From assembly GCF_007859325.1 (NCBI RefSeq), contig NZ_VOHK01000003.1:248001-312000 (forward strand): DNA of 64,000 bases, given 5' to 3'. The stretch's first letter is position 1, and every line of letters starts with the position of its first letter. The position numbers and the translations under genes were made by a program. Of the stretch, positions 8,358 through 19,620 are shown piece after piece. This stretch comes from Luteimonas marina. GTDB taxonomy: Bacteria; Pseudomonadota; Gammaproteobacteria; Xanthomonadales; Xanthomonadaceae. The notes below the pieces were generated by a model that saw only the letters and a list, made by a program, of their open reading frames with translations, was not told the DNA's origin and did no database searches.

Positions 8358-9532
8358 GCCGGCGCGACCTGCACGACGTGGCGGTGGTCGGCGGTGGCGT
8401 GGTCGGCGCCGCCTGCGCGCTGGAGCTGGCGGAACTCGGGCTGGACGTGTGCCTGGTCGAGGCCGCGCGGCCGCCGGCGTGGTCGTCGGCGCAGCCGGAC
8501 CTGCGGGTGTACGCGCTGGCGTCGGACAACGTCGCGCTGCTCGAAACGCTTGGTGCATGGACACCGGTGCGCGAGGCGCGCGCGCAGCCGTACCGGCGGA
8601 TGCGGGTCTGGGACGCGGCCGGCGGCGATCCGATCAGCTTCGACGCCGACGCGCTCGCGCGCACCGAGCTGGGCTGGATCGTCGAACACGGCCTGCTGGT
8701 CGACGCCCTGTGGCAGGCGCTGCCGCGCAGTCGCATCCGCCTGGCCTGCCCGGCGCGCGTCGAGGCGCTGGAGCAGGACGCGGCCGGCGTGCAGCTGCGG
8801 CTCGACGATGGCACCCGCGTCGCCGCGCGCCTCGCCATCGCCGCCGACGGCGCCGCCTCGCCGCTGCGGCGGTTGGCCGGCATCGCGGCCGAGGCCCATG
8901 ACTACGCGCAGCAGGGCATCGTCGGATACGTGCAGGTCGAGCGCCCGCACGAGGCGACCGCCTGGCAGCGTTTCCTGCCGACCGGGCCGCTGGCGCTGCT
9001 GCCGTGGACGGACGGGACCTGCTCGATCGTCTGGACCCTGCCCAACGACGAGGCCGCGCGCGTGCTGGCGCTCGACGACGCCGCGTTCGCGCGCGCCATC
9101 ACCACCGCCTTCGACGCGCGGCTCGGCACACTGCGACCGACGAGCAGGCGCGTCGCCTTCCCGCTGCAGCGCCAGCTCGCCGCCACCCAGCACGCCGGCC
9201 GCGTGCTGGTGATCGGCGACGCCGCGCACGCGGTGCATCCGCTGGCCGGGCAGGGCGTGAACCTCGGCCTGCGCGATGTGTCCGCGCTGCGCGACAGCGT
9301 GCGCGAGGCGCAGCGGCGACGCGTGGCCTGGGATGCGTCGCACCGGCTCGCGCGCTGGGCGCGGGCGCGGCGCAGCGAGAACACGGTCGCCGCTTACGCG
9401 TTCGACGGCATCAACCGCCTGTTCTCGAACGACGCCATCGCGCCGACGCTGCTGCGCGGACACCTGCTCGGCCTCGCCGGCCGGATGCCGCCGCTGGTGG
9501 ACCTGTTCCGGCGGCGCGCCGCCGGCGGCTGA
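8354..9532 (+). CDS. ubiI: Ubiquinone-biosynthesis FAD hydroxylase, UbiI/VisC type
   Basis: Second flavoprotein hydroxylase of the ubiquinone pathway, 392 residues. Motifs are VVGGGVVGAACALEL (about 8-22), AADGAASPLRRLAG (about 155) and GDAAHAVHPLAGQGVNLGLRD (about 290-310). I chose the ATG at 8354, which overlaps the upstream stop as ATGA; the GTG 18 bp upstream would add six residues without improving the fold. It is paralogous to the preceding gene over the full length. It ends six bases before the convergent DUF808 gene, leaving no room for a terminator. UbiI is the best guess, but UbiH and UbiI roles could be swapped. Confidence 0.82.
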   Translation: MSRRDLHDVAVVGGGVVGAACALELAELGLDVCLVEAARPPAWSSAQPDLRVYALASDNVALLETLGAWTPVREARAQPYRRMRVWDAAGGDPISFDADALARTELGWIVEHGLLVDALWQALPRSRIRLACPARVEALEQDAAGVQLRLDDGTRVAARLAIAADGAASPLRRLAGIAAEAHDYAQQGIVGYVQVERPHEATAWQRFLPTGPLALLPWTDGTCSIVWTLPNDEAARVLALDDAAFARAITTAFDARLGTLRPTSRRVAFPLQRQLAATQHAGRVLVIGDAAHAVHPLAGQGVNLGLRDVSALRDSVREAQRRRVAWDASHRLARWARARRSENTVAAYAFDGINRLFSNDAIAPTLLRGHLLGLAGRMPPLVDLFRRRAAGG

Positions 9533-9538
9533 CGGGCG

Positions 9539-10477
<939 letters not shown>

Positions 10478-10552
10478 GCGGGGGCGTCGGTCGGGGGCGG
10501 AGGGCGGCAGATTGTAGGGGCGCGGCCGTCGGTTGGCGTCAAGACGCCGTCG

Positions 10553-10891
10553 TCAGCGCGCCAGCGCCCAGGCGGCGAGGCAGAACGACAGCGCCGCGAC
10601 GGTGGTCGCGACCAGGGTCACGCGCTGGGCCAGCGCCAGCCGGCGCTCCATCCGCTCCGCGCCGAGCTGCAGCGCCTGCATGGCCTGCTGCATGTCGCGG
10701 GCGAGCTTGGCGATGGAGTCGGCGTTCTGGCTCGCGGCATCCTGGAGTTCGACGATCTGGGTGTCGACGACGTCCAGGCGCAGGCGCTGGCTGTCGTCGG
10801 GAAGCGGCGGCGTACGCGTGAACATCGGCCGCGCGAGGCGGATGATCTCCGGCAGGTAGGGAGCGACGACGGTGATCCAGCTGGCGGCCAT
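10553..10891 (-). CDS. Small hypothetical protein with coiled coil and C-terminal membrane helix
   Basis: 112 residues and not a family I recognise. The middle (about 35-85) is a heptad-like amphipathic helix (VVDTQIVELQDAASQ... to AERMERRL), and the last 25 residues form one hydrophobic span (TLVATTVAALSFCLAAWAL). The likely topology is a membrane-anchored coiled coil. The ATG at 10891 is taken because other frames over this stretch give only arginine-rich shadows. A large composite palindrome lies immediately upstream. Confidence 0.6.
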   Translation of the reverse strand: MAASWITVVAPYLPEIIRLARPMFTRTPPLPDDSQRLRLDVVDTQIVELQDAASQNADSIAKLARDMQQAMQALQLGAERMERRLALAQRVTLVATTVAALSFCLAAWALAR

Positions 10892-10916
10892 GTCCGGTTC
10901 CTTGATTCGGGAATTT

Positions 10917-11072
10917 GTGATTGGTGATTGGTGATTCGGGAGAAGCGCAACAGCCTGTCATCCCGAGCGAAGCGAGGGATCTCGCCTTGCCTGGAAGGGA
11001 AGCAGATCCCTCGCTGCGCTCGGGATGACATGGTTTGGCTTTCCGATTCCCGAATCACCAATCACCAATCAC
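10917..11072. repeat. Composite nested palindrome: outer 25-bp arms
   Basis: A perfect 25-bp inverted repeat, 10917-10941 paired with 11048-11072, encloses a complete GTCAT-type element (10956-11030). The arms consist of GTGATTG/GTGATTC short tandem units. An extra GATTCGGGA copy lies just outside at 10904-10912. The right arm covers the stop codon of rlmM. No repeat in the rest of the window has these arms, so it looks like one repeat inserted within another. In rlmM mRNA it would fold into a very long stem. Confidence 0.85.
10956..11030. repeat. GTCAT-type paired-hairpin repeat
   Basis: Arms 10956-10982 and 11004-11030 are inverted copies with one mismatch. Each arm alone folds as ATCCC-GA-GC-GNA-GC-GA-GGGAT: a five-pair outer stem, tandem G-A mismatches, a two-pair inner stem and a three-base loop. 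The only difference between the arms is in that loop (GAA versus GCA). Confidence 0.9.
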
Positions 11073-12127
11073 GCTGTCGCAAAGACCGTGATTTCTTCGC
11101 GATCGTGGTAGAGCTGTTTTGCACGGATTTCGAGCGGCCTGCCGGCGGTGTCGCGGAACAGGTCGAGGCAGAGCCGCGTTTCCTGCCAGCGCTTCTTCAT
11201 CGGCAGCTTGAGGTTGAAGACCGCGTGCCGGCACCAGCCGTCGCGGAACCACTCGCCCATGCGGCGGGCGACGCGCGAGGGTTGTTCGACCATGTCGCAG
11301 ACCATCCAGTCCAGCGGCCGCTGCGGTTGCCAGCGGAAGCCATCGGCGCGCAGGTGCTCGACCAGGCCGGTGTCGAGCACGTGCGGGCGCAGCGGGCCGT
11401 TGTCGATCGCGCTGACGCGCAGGCCGTGGCGGGCGAGGATCCAGGTCCAGCCGCCGGGCGCCGCGCCCAGGTCGGCCGCGGTCATGCCGGGGCGCAGCAG
11501 TTCGCGGCGCTGCGCGTCGTCGAGCAGGCAGGCCAGCGCTTCCTCGAGCTTGAGCGCGGAGCGCGACGGCGCGTCGGCGTGCAGCTTCAGCCGCGGCACG
11601 CCGAGCGGCCATGGTGCGGTGGCGGCGGGGTCCGCGCGCGCGAGCAGGGCATGATCGCCGGCGACGAAGCAGACGTGCAGGCGCGGCAGAAGCGGTTCGT
11701 CGCGCGCGGCGAGCAGGCCGCGCTTGCGCAGGGCCGGGCGCAGCGCGTTGCCGAAGCTGCGCGCCAGCCCCGACAGCGGCTTGCCGGCATCGGAATCGGG
11801 ATGCTCGACCCACAGCGCGCCGAACGGCGGCGCTGCCGCCGGCGTGCCGGTCGCGGCGACGATCGCCTCGAGCATCGGCGTGATCCGGTCGCGCGGATCG
11901 AGGTCGCGCAGTTCCGCGAACAGCGCGACCGACTGGCGCGCGAACACCAGGTCCCGCCAGGGCAGGCGCGCGGACAGCGCGTCGTCGTCGGCGAGGAACA
12001 GTACGTAGCCTTCCCCGCGCGTGGCGCGCGCGTATCCGGCGATGCCCGCGTCCGCGGCGCGATCGCCGAGTTCGGCCGCGAGGTCGGGCTCGAAGCCGGC
12101 GCGGCAATAGCACAGCAGGCCGTTCAT
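11069..12127 (-). CDS. rlmM: 23S rRNA 2'-O-ribose C2498 methyltransferase RlmM
   Basis: SAM-dependent enzyme that methylates the 2'-OH of C2498 in 23S rRNA before ribosome assembly. The 352-residue product has an N-terminal THUMP-like half (MNGLLCYCRAGFEPDLAAEL) and a Rossmann methyltransferase half. The latter shows the SAM motif DLGAAPGGWTWIL (about 219-231), MVCDMVEQP (about 274) and NLKLPMKKRW (about 308), which carries the lysine of the KDKE catalytic set. The stop codon lies inside the right arm of the composite palindrome, so the mRNA 3' end probably folds there. Confidence 0.95.
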   Translation of the reverse strand: MNGLLCYCRAGFEPDLAAELGDRAADAGIAGYARATRGEGYVLFLADDDALSARLPWRDLVFARQSVALFAELRDLDPRDRITPMLEAIVAATGTPAAAPPFGALWVEHPDSDAGKPLSGLARSFGNALRPALRKRGLLAARDEPLLPRLHVCFVAGDHALLARADPAATAPWPLGVPRLKLHADAPSRSALKLEEALACLLDDAQRRELLRPGMTAADLGAAPGGWTWILARHGLRVSAIDNGPLRPHVLDTGLVEHLRADGFRWQPQRPLDWMVCDMVEQPSRVARRMGEWFRDGWCRHAVFNLKLPMKKRWQETRLCLDLFRDTAGRPLEIRAKQLYHDREEITVFATA

Positions 12128-12145
12128 GCGGCAGGCTGCATCCGA

Positions 12146-12228
12146 CCTGTAGGAGCGCCTTCAGGCGCGATGCTTTTGAGTCGGGGCCCGGGAAGCAAGC
12201 GCATCGCGCCTGAAGGCGCTCCTACAGG
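12146..12228. repeat. TTCA-loop REP pair (28-bp perfect inverted repeat)
   Basis: Arms 12146-12173 and 12201-12228 are perfectly complementary over 28 bp. Each arm carries its own GCGCC-TTCA-GGCGC hairpin preceded by GTAGGA, the layout of REP sequences common in pseudomonads and xanthomonads. It lies between rlmM (downstream) and the deaminase gene (upstream), immediately 3' of the deaminase. Confidence 0.9.
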
Positions 12229-12248
12229 ATCTGACGCGGGCAAGGGCA

Positions 12249-12827
12249 TCAGTAGCGCCCGGCGTCGGATTCGCCGTAGCGGCGCAGCACCTCGCGCGCC
12301 GCGTCGCGGTGCAGGTCGCGCACCACCTCGATGCCGCGGCGCTGCAGTTCGCCGACCCAGTCGGCCGGCAGCGGGCCCTCGTCGAACGGCGTGAGCGCTT
12401 CCACGTCCTCCGAGCGCGCGCCGATCAGCAGCCGGTCGATGCCGGCCCAGACGGTGGCGCCGTAGCATTGGCAGCAGGGCTGCGACGAGGTGGCGAGCAC
12501 GAAGCGGCCGATAGGGTTGTCATCGAGGTCGCGGTTCAGGCGCGCGCGCTGCAGCCGCTGCTGCGCCAGCATGTACGCCATCGTCTCGGCGTGCGCGACC
12601 GAGCAGCTCTGCGGCAGCACGCGGTTGACGCCGATCGAGACGATGCGGTCGTCGTCGGCATTGAACACCGCCGCGCCGAACGGCCCGCCGCTGGCGGCCT
12701 CGATGTTGAGCCGCGACAGTTCGATCGCCAGCGCGACCTTGGCCTCGTCGCCGGGATAGGCGCGCGTCGCGTCGACGTGCTCGTGCACCCAGGCCGGAAG
12801 CGTCAGGTGGACCTGCGCGTAGAGCAT
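12249..12827 (-). CDS. Cytidine/guanine-type nucleoside deaminase family protein
   Basis: Zinc-dependent deaminase-fold enzyme, 192 residues. The catalytic H-A-E motif is AHAETMAYM (about 86) and the Cys pair is SQPCCQCYGA (about 119), giving the HAE...PCxxC zinc site of CMP/dCMP and guanine deaminases. The substrate is not readable; the length and the GGPFGAAVF segment resemble guanine/cytosine deaminases and TadA-like proteins, but the arginine-rich TadA tail is missing. The start overlaps the stop of the upstream lipoprotein gene by one base (TGATG), so the two are coupled. Confidence 0.82.
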   Translation of the reverse strand: MLYAQVHLTLPAWVHEHVDATRAYPGDEAKVALAIELSRLNIEAASGGPFGAAVFNADDDRIVSIGVNRVLPQSCSVAHAETMAYMLAQQRLQRARLNRDLDDNPIGRFVLATSSQPCCQCYGATVWAGIDRLLIGARSEDVEALTPFDEGPLPADWVGELQRRGIEVVRDLHRDAAREVLRRYGESDAGRY

Positions 12828-13204
12828 CAGCGATCCGCCTCCAGCGGGCCGGCGGCCGGCTGGCAGCGACCCTGCACGCAGTCGCAGGCCTGGATGTCCC
12901 GCCAGCCGCAGACCGAGGACATCCCCGTGCGCGCGCATTCGGCGCGCACCGCGTCCGGGTCCACCGGGCTGTCCTTGTTGACGCAGGCGGGGAAGTAGCC
13001 GCAGCAGTTGCCGACGTTCTTCACCGCGCAGTCGCCGGCGACCTTGCAGGAGAAATCGGGCGAGTCGGCGCCGATGCGCGCGACGCCCGACACCTGCGGC
13101 GCCGGCGTCGGCCCGGGCGCGGGCGCGGCGTCGGACACCGGTGCGGCGCAGGCCGCGAGCAGCAGCGCGAGCAGCGTGGACGGCAGCAGGGTGGCGATGC
13201 GCAT
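12827..13204 (-). CDS. Cysteine-rich predicted lipoprotein
   Basis: 125 residues. The signal peptide ends in a lipobox (LLAACAAP, cysteine about residue 19), so it is probably lipid-anchored. A Pro/Ala-rich linker and a compact domain with eight cysteines (about 53-115, including NCCGYFPAC and CDCVQGRC) follow, pointing to several disulfides in the periplasm. I do not recognise the family. It lies 11 bp downstream of glnS and is translationally coupled to the deaminase; a functional link between these genes is not evident. Confidence 0.75.
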   Translation of the reverse strand: MRIATLLPSTLLALLLAACAAPVSDAAPAPGPTPAPQVSGVARIGADSPDFSCKVAGDCAVKNVGNCCGYFPACVNKDSPVDPDAVRAECARTGMSSVCGWRDIQACDCVQGRCQPAAGPLEADR

Positions 13205-13215
13205 CCGGTGTCTCC

Positions 13216-14985
<1,770 letters not shown>

Positions 14986-15260
14986 GAAGCGCTTTGGGGG
15001 CAAAACGACAGTGTAGCCGAGCCGGCGCCGGCCTCCCCCGGGCCCTTCCCGGAGGCCTTGTCGAGGCTTCCCGGGCGTTCTTCGGCCCCGGAGATGGCGG
15101 ATAATGTGACGTACGACAGGCTTTGGCGGCATGGAGTTTGCTTCAGCAGTAGAAGGGGCAGGAGAGCCAGGATGTCTGGAGGCAGTCACATCGCCGGGCG
15201 GTTGCCCGTGCCGCGGTTGCGTCGATCCCCGCCGGGTCACCGGCCGGGCCGGCGCCGTGG
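14986..15260. other. Divergent intergenic region glnS / diguanylate cyclase
   Basis: 275 bp between divergent genes, so promoters for both should lie here. A GATAAT hexamer in GGATAATGTGACG near 15.1 kb could be a -10 element for the cyclase, but no convincing -35 accompanies it. No repeat element is present, unlike the 3' ends of genes in this window. Confidence 0.4.
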
Positions 15261-17489
15261 ATGCACGCCGATGGCGACAGCGGGGGGCGTGCCCTGAACT
15301 CCCGCCCGCGCAGCGCCGATGGCGCCCACCACGAGGGACTGATCGCGGTCTGCCTGGCGCTGCTGCTGGGCCTGTTCGCCGTGGCCGTCGCCGGGGTGGT
15401 GCCGCAGGAATCGGGTGTCGCGGTGGCGATCGGCACGCCGGTGGCGACATCGGCCGACGTCGAGGGCCTTCCGCTGCGATCCGCGGAAGGCGGACGCACG
15501 TCGGCGACATTGCTGCGCTTCGACCTGCCCGAGGGCGGTGGGGACGGCTCGCGCTGGGTGGTGCGGGTGGAGCGCAACGCGGTCGAGTCGGTCTGGCTGC
15601 AGCGCGGCCAGTGGCGCAGCCGGCAACTGGGGTTCTTTTCGCCCGACGGGAGCGAAGGCGTGCTGCCGAGCAGTTACGTGTTCCCCCTGCCCGCGGGTTG
15701 GACCGGCCCGGTCGAGGTCGAGCTGCATGCGCTGGGCAGCGTGCGGCGCACCCTGCATCCCCGGGTGATGAGCGAAACCCAGGCAACGCGCCTGGAGCAG
15801 TACGGGGTGGCCGCCAGCGCGATGATCTACGCCAGCCTGTTCACCATCGGCCTGCTGGCGCTGGCGCTGTTCTCGGCCGCGCGCGACCGGCTGTTCCTCG
15901 CGCTGTTCGCCTTCACCCTGGTGGCGCTGCTGACGATGGCGGCGGTCAACGGCCACCTGTACCAGTTGCCCGGGCTGCGCGCGTTCGCGTTCTGGCGGCT
16001 GCAGGGCGTGAGCGCGCTCGCGCTGCTGCTGTGCGCGGCCTGGCTGCAGATGCTGCTGCAGTACGCGGACGCGAACCAGGAGCGCCCGTTGCGCAAGCGC
16101 ATCGTCGACTACGCATCGCTGGGGCTGGTGGCGGTGGCCGCGGTCTGCCTGCTCAACGTGCCGCAGGTGGCCATCGTGCTGCAACACGTGCAGATCGTGC
16201 TGTTCAGCCTGGCCCTGCTGCTGGGCCTGGGGATCCTGGTCGACGCCGCGCGCCGTCGCGTGCTGATGGCGTGGCCGCTGGCGGTGATGGCGGTGCTGAC
16301 CCTGGTCGGCGTGGTGATGGTCGAACTGTCCACGCGCGGCCACCTGCTCGACACCGTGCTGATCCGCTACGGCTACCAGATGGGCAGCGTGGTGGGCGTG
16401 GCGATCCTCTCGGTCGGCCTGATCGGCCGCATCGGCGAATACCGCCACCAGCGCGATCGCGAACTGCTCGCGCGCGCCGACACCGAGCGCCGCATGCAGC
16501 GCGAGGCCGCCCGCTCCGACCTCGTGGCCGAACTGCAGGCGAAACTGCGCATGTTGCCGGTCGGGGACACCCAGTGGACGGCGTTCCGCCTGCTGCTGGA
16601 TCGCCTGATGCCGCTGCTGCCGGTCGAACGCTGCGTAGTCGCGGCCCGGGGCTACCACGGCCACGACCTGCTGGTGGTCGATCCGGTCGAGTGCATGGAG
16701 CCGGTTAAGACGCAGGTCGGCAAGCGCGAGCTGGCGCTGAAGCGGCAGGCCGCCAACGCCATCGCGCTGCAGCAGCCGGTGACGGTGGAGGGGCAGCCGT
16801 CGATCGTCGCGATCGAGGCGGTGGTGCCGCTGCAGATCCGGGCGCCGGCCTGGGGCGTGCTGCTGCTGCAGCGCGCGGGCGCCGACGGCTTCACCACCGA
16901 GGAACTGTCGCTCGCCTCCGATTTCGCGCGGTTGACCCTGCTGCACGTCGACCAGGCGGTGGCGGCGGTGAACCTGCGCCGCTCGGCCGAACTCGACGCA
17001 CTGACCGGCAGCCTCAACCGGCGCACGATCGACCAGTGGCTGGCGCGGACCTTCAGCGAGGGCGCGCGCGAGCAGCAGCCGGCCTCGATCCTGTTCATCG
17101 ACCTCGACCATTTCAAGTCGGTCAACGATCGCCACGGCCACGCCTGCGGCGACTTCTGCCTGCGCAACGTGGCGATGGCGCTGCGCGGCGCGCTGTCCGA
17201 AGGCGACCTGTTCGGCCGCTACGGCGGCGAGGAGTTCATCGCCATCCTGCCCGGCCGCAGCGGCGCGGCCGCGCGCGTGATCGCCGAACAACTGCGCATG
17301 GCGGTGGAGAACCTGCACCTGGACTGGAGCGGCCAGCCGCTGCGGCTGACGGTCAGCGTCGGCGTCGCCACCCGGCTCGAGCACGAGGAAACGCCGGACG
17401 CCGCGCTCGAACGCGCCGATCGCGCGCTGTATTCGGCCAAGGCCCATGGCCGCAACTGCGTGCAGGTGGCGCCGGCGGTCTTCAGCTAG
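15261..17489 (+). CDS. 7TM-DISM diguanylate cyclase (GGDEF)
   Basis: Membrane sensor that makes the second messenger cyclic-di-GMP. Of 742 residues, a first membrane helix (about 26-46) is followed by an extracytoplasmic sensor domain (about 50-175), seven membrane spans (about 183-393), a helical linker, a GAF-like region (about 430-560) and a GGDEF domain (about 575-742). The active-site loop RYGGEEF is intact, so catalysis is expected. The inhibitory I-site RxxD, normally nine residues before GGEEF, reads SEGD. Product inhibition through that site is therefore probably lost. The ligand of the periplasmic domain is unknown. Confidence 0.9.
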   Translation: MHADGDSGGRALNSRPRSADGAHHEGLIAVCLALLLGLFAVAVAGVVPQESGVAVAIGTPVATSADVEGLPLRSAEGGRTSATLLRFDLPEGGGDGSRWVVRVERNAVESVWLQRGQWRSRQLGFFSPDGSEGVLPSSYVFPLPAGWTGPVEVELHALGSVRRTLHPRVMSETQATRLEQYGVAASAMIYASLFTIGLLALALFSAARDRLFLALFAFTLVALLTMAAVNGHLYQLPGLRAFAFWRLQGVSALALLLCAAWLQMLLQYADANQERPLRKRIVDYASLGLVAVAAVCLLNVPQVAIVLQHVQIVLFSLALLLGLGILVDAARRRVLMAWPLAVMAVLTLVGVVMVELSTRGHLLDTVLIRYGYQMGSVVGVAILSVGLIGRIGEYRHQRDRELLARADTERRMQREAARSDLVAELQAKLRMLPVGDTQWTAFRLLLDRLMPLLPVERCVVAARGYHGHDLLVVDPVECMEPVKTQVGKRELALKRQAANAIALQQPVTVEGQPSIVAIEAVVPLQIRAPAWGVLLLQRAGADGFTTEELSLASDFARLTLLHVDQAVAAVNLRRSAELDALTGSLNRRTIDQWLARTFSEGAREQQPASILFIDLDHFKSVNDRHGHACGDFCLRNVAMALRGALSEGDLFGRYGGEEFIAILPGRSGAAARVIAEQLRMAVENLHLDWSGQPLRLTVSVGVATRLEHEETPDAALERADRALYSAKAHGRNCVQVAPAVFS

Positions 17490-17608
17490 GCGCGGTTGGG
17501 CGAGGGTAGCCCCGACCTACGGATTCGTTTGCCGGAGTGACAGGGCCGCCCGGGTTGAAGCGCCGCCGGACGGCCGCACATCGGAGGCAGTCCTTCGGAG
17601 CGACGACG

Positions 17609-18259
17609 ATGATCGGAATCGGTGCCTGGAAACAGCGCCTGCCGCAGCCGGGCGAGGCCCTGCCCGGGCGCGCGGAGGAAATGCCGCTGCGCAATCGCCA
17701 CCATGTGCTCGGCGCGCCGCTGCGCGACGCCTTCGAGGGGCTTTCGCGGGTGCAGTTCGGCATGGGCTGCTTCTGGGGCGCGGAGCGCAAGTTCTGGTCG
17801 CTGCCGGGCGTGGCCACGACGGCGGTCGGCTATGCCGGCGGAGCCACGCCCAACCCGACCTATCGCGAGGTCTGCTCCGGCCAGACCGGCCACGCCGAGG
17901 TCGTGCTGGTGGTGTACGACGCCGCGAAGCTGCCGTTTGCGACCCTGCTCAAGGCATTCTGGGAGAACCACGACCCGACCCAGGGCATGCGCCAGGGCAA
18001 CGACGTCGGCACCCAGTACCGCTCCGTCGTCCATTGCGACAGTCAGGACCAGTACGCGCAGGCGCTGCACAGCCGCGACGCGTTCGGGCAACGCCTGCGC
18101 GAGGCGGGCCTCGGCGACATCACCACCGACATCGTGTTCCCGGCGCCGACGTTCTTCTACGCCGAGGATGAGCACCAGCAATACCTGTCGAAGAATCCCG
18201 CGGGCTACTGCGGCCTCGGCGGCACCGGGGTCAGCTGTCCGGTCGGCATCGCCGGCTGA
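17609..18259 (+). CDS. msrA: Peptide methionine-S-sulfoxide reductase MsrA
   Basis: Repairs the S-epimer of methionine sulfoxide in oxidised proteins. The catalytic motif GMGCFWGAE (about 55) is present, with [10 protein letters not shown] and the recycling cysteines near the C-terminus ([15 protein letters not shown]). The 216-residue length and the N-terminal part ([15 protein letters not shown]) match the long MsrA type of proteobacteria. The ATG at 17609 follows a GGAG Shine-Dalgarno at 17597-17600; an upstream GTG at 17537 would add a basic leader with no support. Its function fits the nearby peroxide-defence genes, though it is on the opposite strand. Confidence 0.96.
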   Translation: MIGIGAWKQRLPQPGEALPGRAEEMPLRNRHHVLGAPLRDAFEGLSRVQFGMGCFWGAERKFWSLPGVATTAVGYAGGATPNPTYREVCSGQTGHAEVVLVVYDAAKLPFATLLKAFWENHDPTQGMRQGNDVGTQYRSVVHCDSQDQYAQALHSRDAFGQRLREAGLGDITTDIVFPAPTFFYAEDEHQQYLSKNPAGYCGLGGTGVSCPVGIAG

Positions 18260-18294
18260 AGCCGGTAGGGCCGCGCGAATCGGCCGCGGCACCT

Positions 18295-18325
18295 GCAGGC
18301 GCGCCTTCAGGCGTTCCCACAACCG
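18295..18325. repeat. Single TTCA-loop REP arm
   Basis: One arm of the TTCA REP family (GCGCC-TTCA-GGCGT) lies in the 76-bp convergent gap between msrA and the next gene. No second arm is nearby, so this is a solitary or decayed copy. Confidence 0.6.
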
Positions 18326-18335
18326 CATCGGCGCG

Positions 18336-18980
18336 TCAGCGCGTCGCGATCGCGCAGACGTAGACCAGTTCGCAGGCGCCGTTGCCGGTGTCGTCGCGCG
18401 ACAGGGAACTGCGCCAGCGCCAGCCGTCGGGCGCGTCGACCTGCACCAGCCAGCCGTCGATGCGCACCGTGTCGTCCCTGCGGACCGCGCGCAGCGCACG
18501 GGCCACCTCCGGGCTCGACGGGATCATGTGCATGTTGGCGCTGCTGCGGACGATTTCGGGCGGCGGCAGCGGCGGTTCGCCGCGCCATCGGTAGCGGTAC
18601 CAGCGCGAGGACTGGCTGATGTCCAGGCGCGCGAGCACCGCGTCGTCGCGCATGCGCTGCCAGCCGAGCGCGAGGTCGGTCGGCGAGAAGTCGGCTTCGC
18701 GGCCGATGGAATAGTCCTCGCGCGAGAGCACGCGCGCCTCGATGCGAAAGCCCGCCAGCGGCGTCAGCGTGCCGGCCTGCAGGCGGAAGGGCTGCAGGTC
18801 CCGCGGCACGCCGGTCTGCAGCGGGCCGGCGGTGGGATCGGCGGCGGTCGGCAGCGGGCAAGCGATGTCCGCACCGGGAATCGCCGCCGGCGCGGCAGGC
18901 GTGCGCGGCGAGTACGGCGAGAACCACCAGCCGATCGCGCCGAGCAGCAGCCCGGCCAGCGCCAGCGCGCGCAGCGACAT
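18336..18980 (-). CDS. Conserved hypothetical membrane-anchored protein
   Basis: 214 residues with an uncleaved-looking N-terminal hydrophobic segment (about 5-20) and a soluble domain that would face the periplasm. The C-terminal half (NMHMIPSSP, RIDGWLVQVDAPDGWRWRSS, SRDDTGNGACELVYV) recurs in hypothetical proteins of many proteobacteria as I remember them, without a known function. It starts six bases after the stop of rnk, so the two probably share an mRNA. Confidence 0.7.
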   Translation of the reverse strand: MSLRALALAGLLLGAIGWWFSPYSPRTPAAPAAIPGADIACPLPTAADPTAGPLQTGVPRDLQPFRLQAGTLTPLAGFRIEARVLSREDYSIGREADFSPTDLALGWQRMRDDAVLARLDISQSSRWYRYRWRGEPPLPPPEIVRSSANMHMIPSSPEVARALRAVRRDDTVRIDGWLVQVDAPDGWRWRSSLSRDDTGNGACELVYVCAIATR

Positions 18981-18986
18981 GCGGGG

Positions 18987-19394
18987 TCAGTGCCCGCCCG
19001 GGTGGACTTCGGTGACGCGCAGGCGCAGCGTGCGGCCCTGCGGCGTGTTCCAGTCGATCGACTGGCCGACCGCTAGCCCGAGCAGGGCGCTGCCCACCGG
19101 CGCCAGGATCGAGACCTTGCCGGCGCCCGCGTCGGCCTCGTGCGGGAAGACCAGGGTGAGCTGGTGGCGCTCGCCGCTGTTGTCGTCGACGCACTCGACC
19201 CGCGAATGCATGCCGACCACGCCGGCGGGCATGTCGGCGTCGTCGACGATCTCGGCGCGGGCGAGTTCGCCGAGCAGGGCCTCGGCGGTGGCGTCGTGCT
19301 GCCATTGCGGCGCATCGAGCAGGGCTTCCAGGCGCGCGGCGTCGCGGCGCGAAACGACGATCGAAGGCGGCAGGCCGCTGGCTGGGGTGGTCAT
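18987..19394 (-). CDS. rnk: Nucleoside diphosphate kinase regulator Rnk
   Basis: 135-residue protein with a short N-terminal coiled segment and a C-terminal GreA/GreB-type FKBP-like domain (about 55-135; SILAPVGSALLGLAVGQSIDW is diagnostic). Rnk binds RNA polymerase like the Gre factors but lacks the long catalytic coiled coil; in E. coli it also affects nucleoside diphosphate kinase levels. The ATG at 19394 follows AAGGAG, giving a good ribosome-binding site. It lies upstream of the hypothetical gene and downstream of oxyR. Confidence 0.9.
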   Translation of the reverse strand: MTTPASGLPPSIVVSRRDAARLEALLDAPQWQHDATAEALLGELARAEIVDDADMPAGVVGMHSRVECVDDNSGERHQLTLVFPHEADAGAGKVSILAPVGSALLGLAVGQSIDWNTPQGRTLRLRVTEVHPGGH

Positions 19395-19440
19395 GTCGGT
19401 GTCTCCTTGTGAGGGGGCCGCGGCGGCGAGGGCCGCGCCC

Positions 19441-19464
19441 AAAGAAAAACGGACGGCGCGTCCG
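19441..19464 (-). terminator. Possible intrinsic terminator downstream of oxyR
   Basis: On the reverse strand a short CGGAC-GCGCC-GTCCG hairpin (19450-19464) is followed by TTTTTCTTT. The stem is only five pairs and lies 157 bp past the oxyR stop, so it may be only a partial terminator, or act within the rnk leader. Confidence 0.45.
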
Positions 19465-19620
19465 GCGCGTCGCCCGCTTCGTGGTGGGAGCTACCGTAGC
19501 GCTCCGGCCGCGGGGCTTCAAGGGGGCCCGGCCTGGCGCTCCGACGGCAGGCGCGCTTCGGGCGCGGTTGCTTCCGGGGGGAGATGGAGGGCGGCCGAAG
19601 GCCCTTGCGCCGCCAGCCGG

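Noticed and set aside
12146-12228. An intrinsic terminator of the deaminase gene
   Set aside because: The palindrome is long but has no T-tract; it matches a REP family found elsewhere in the window, so it is listed as a repeat.
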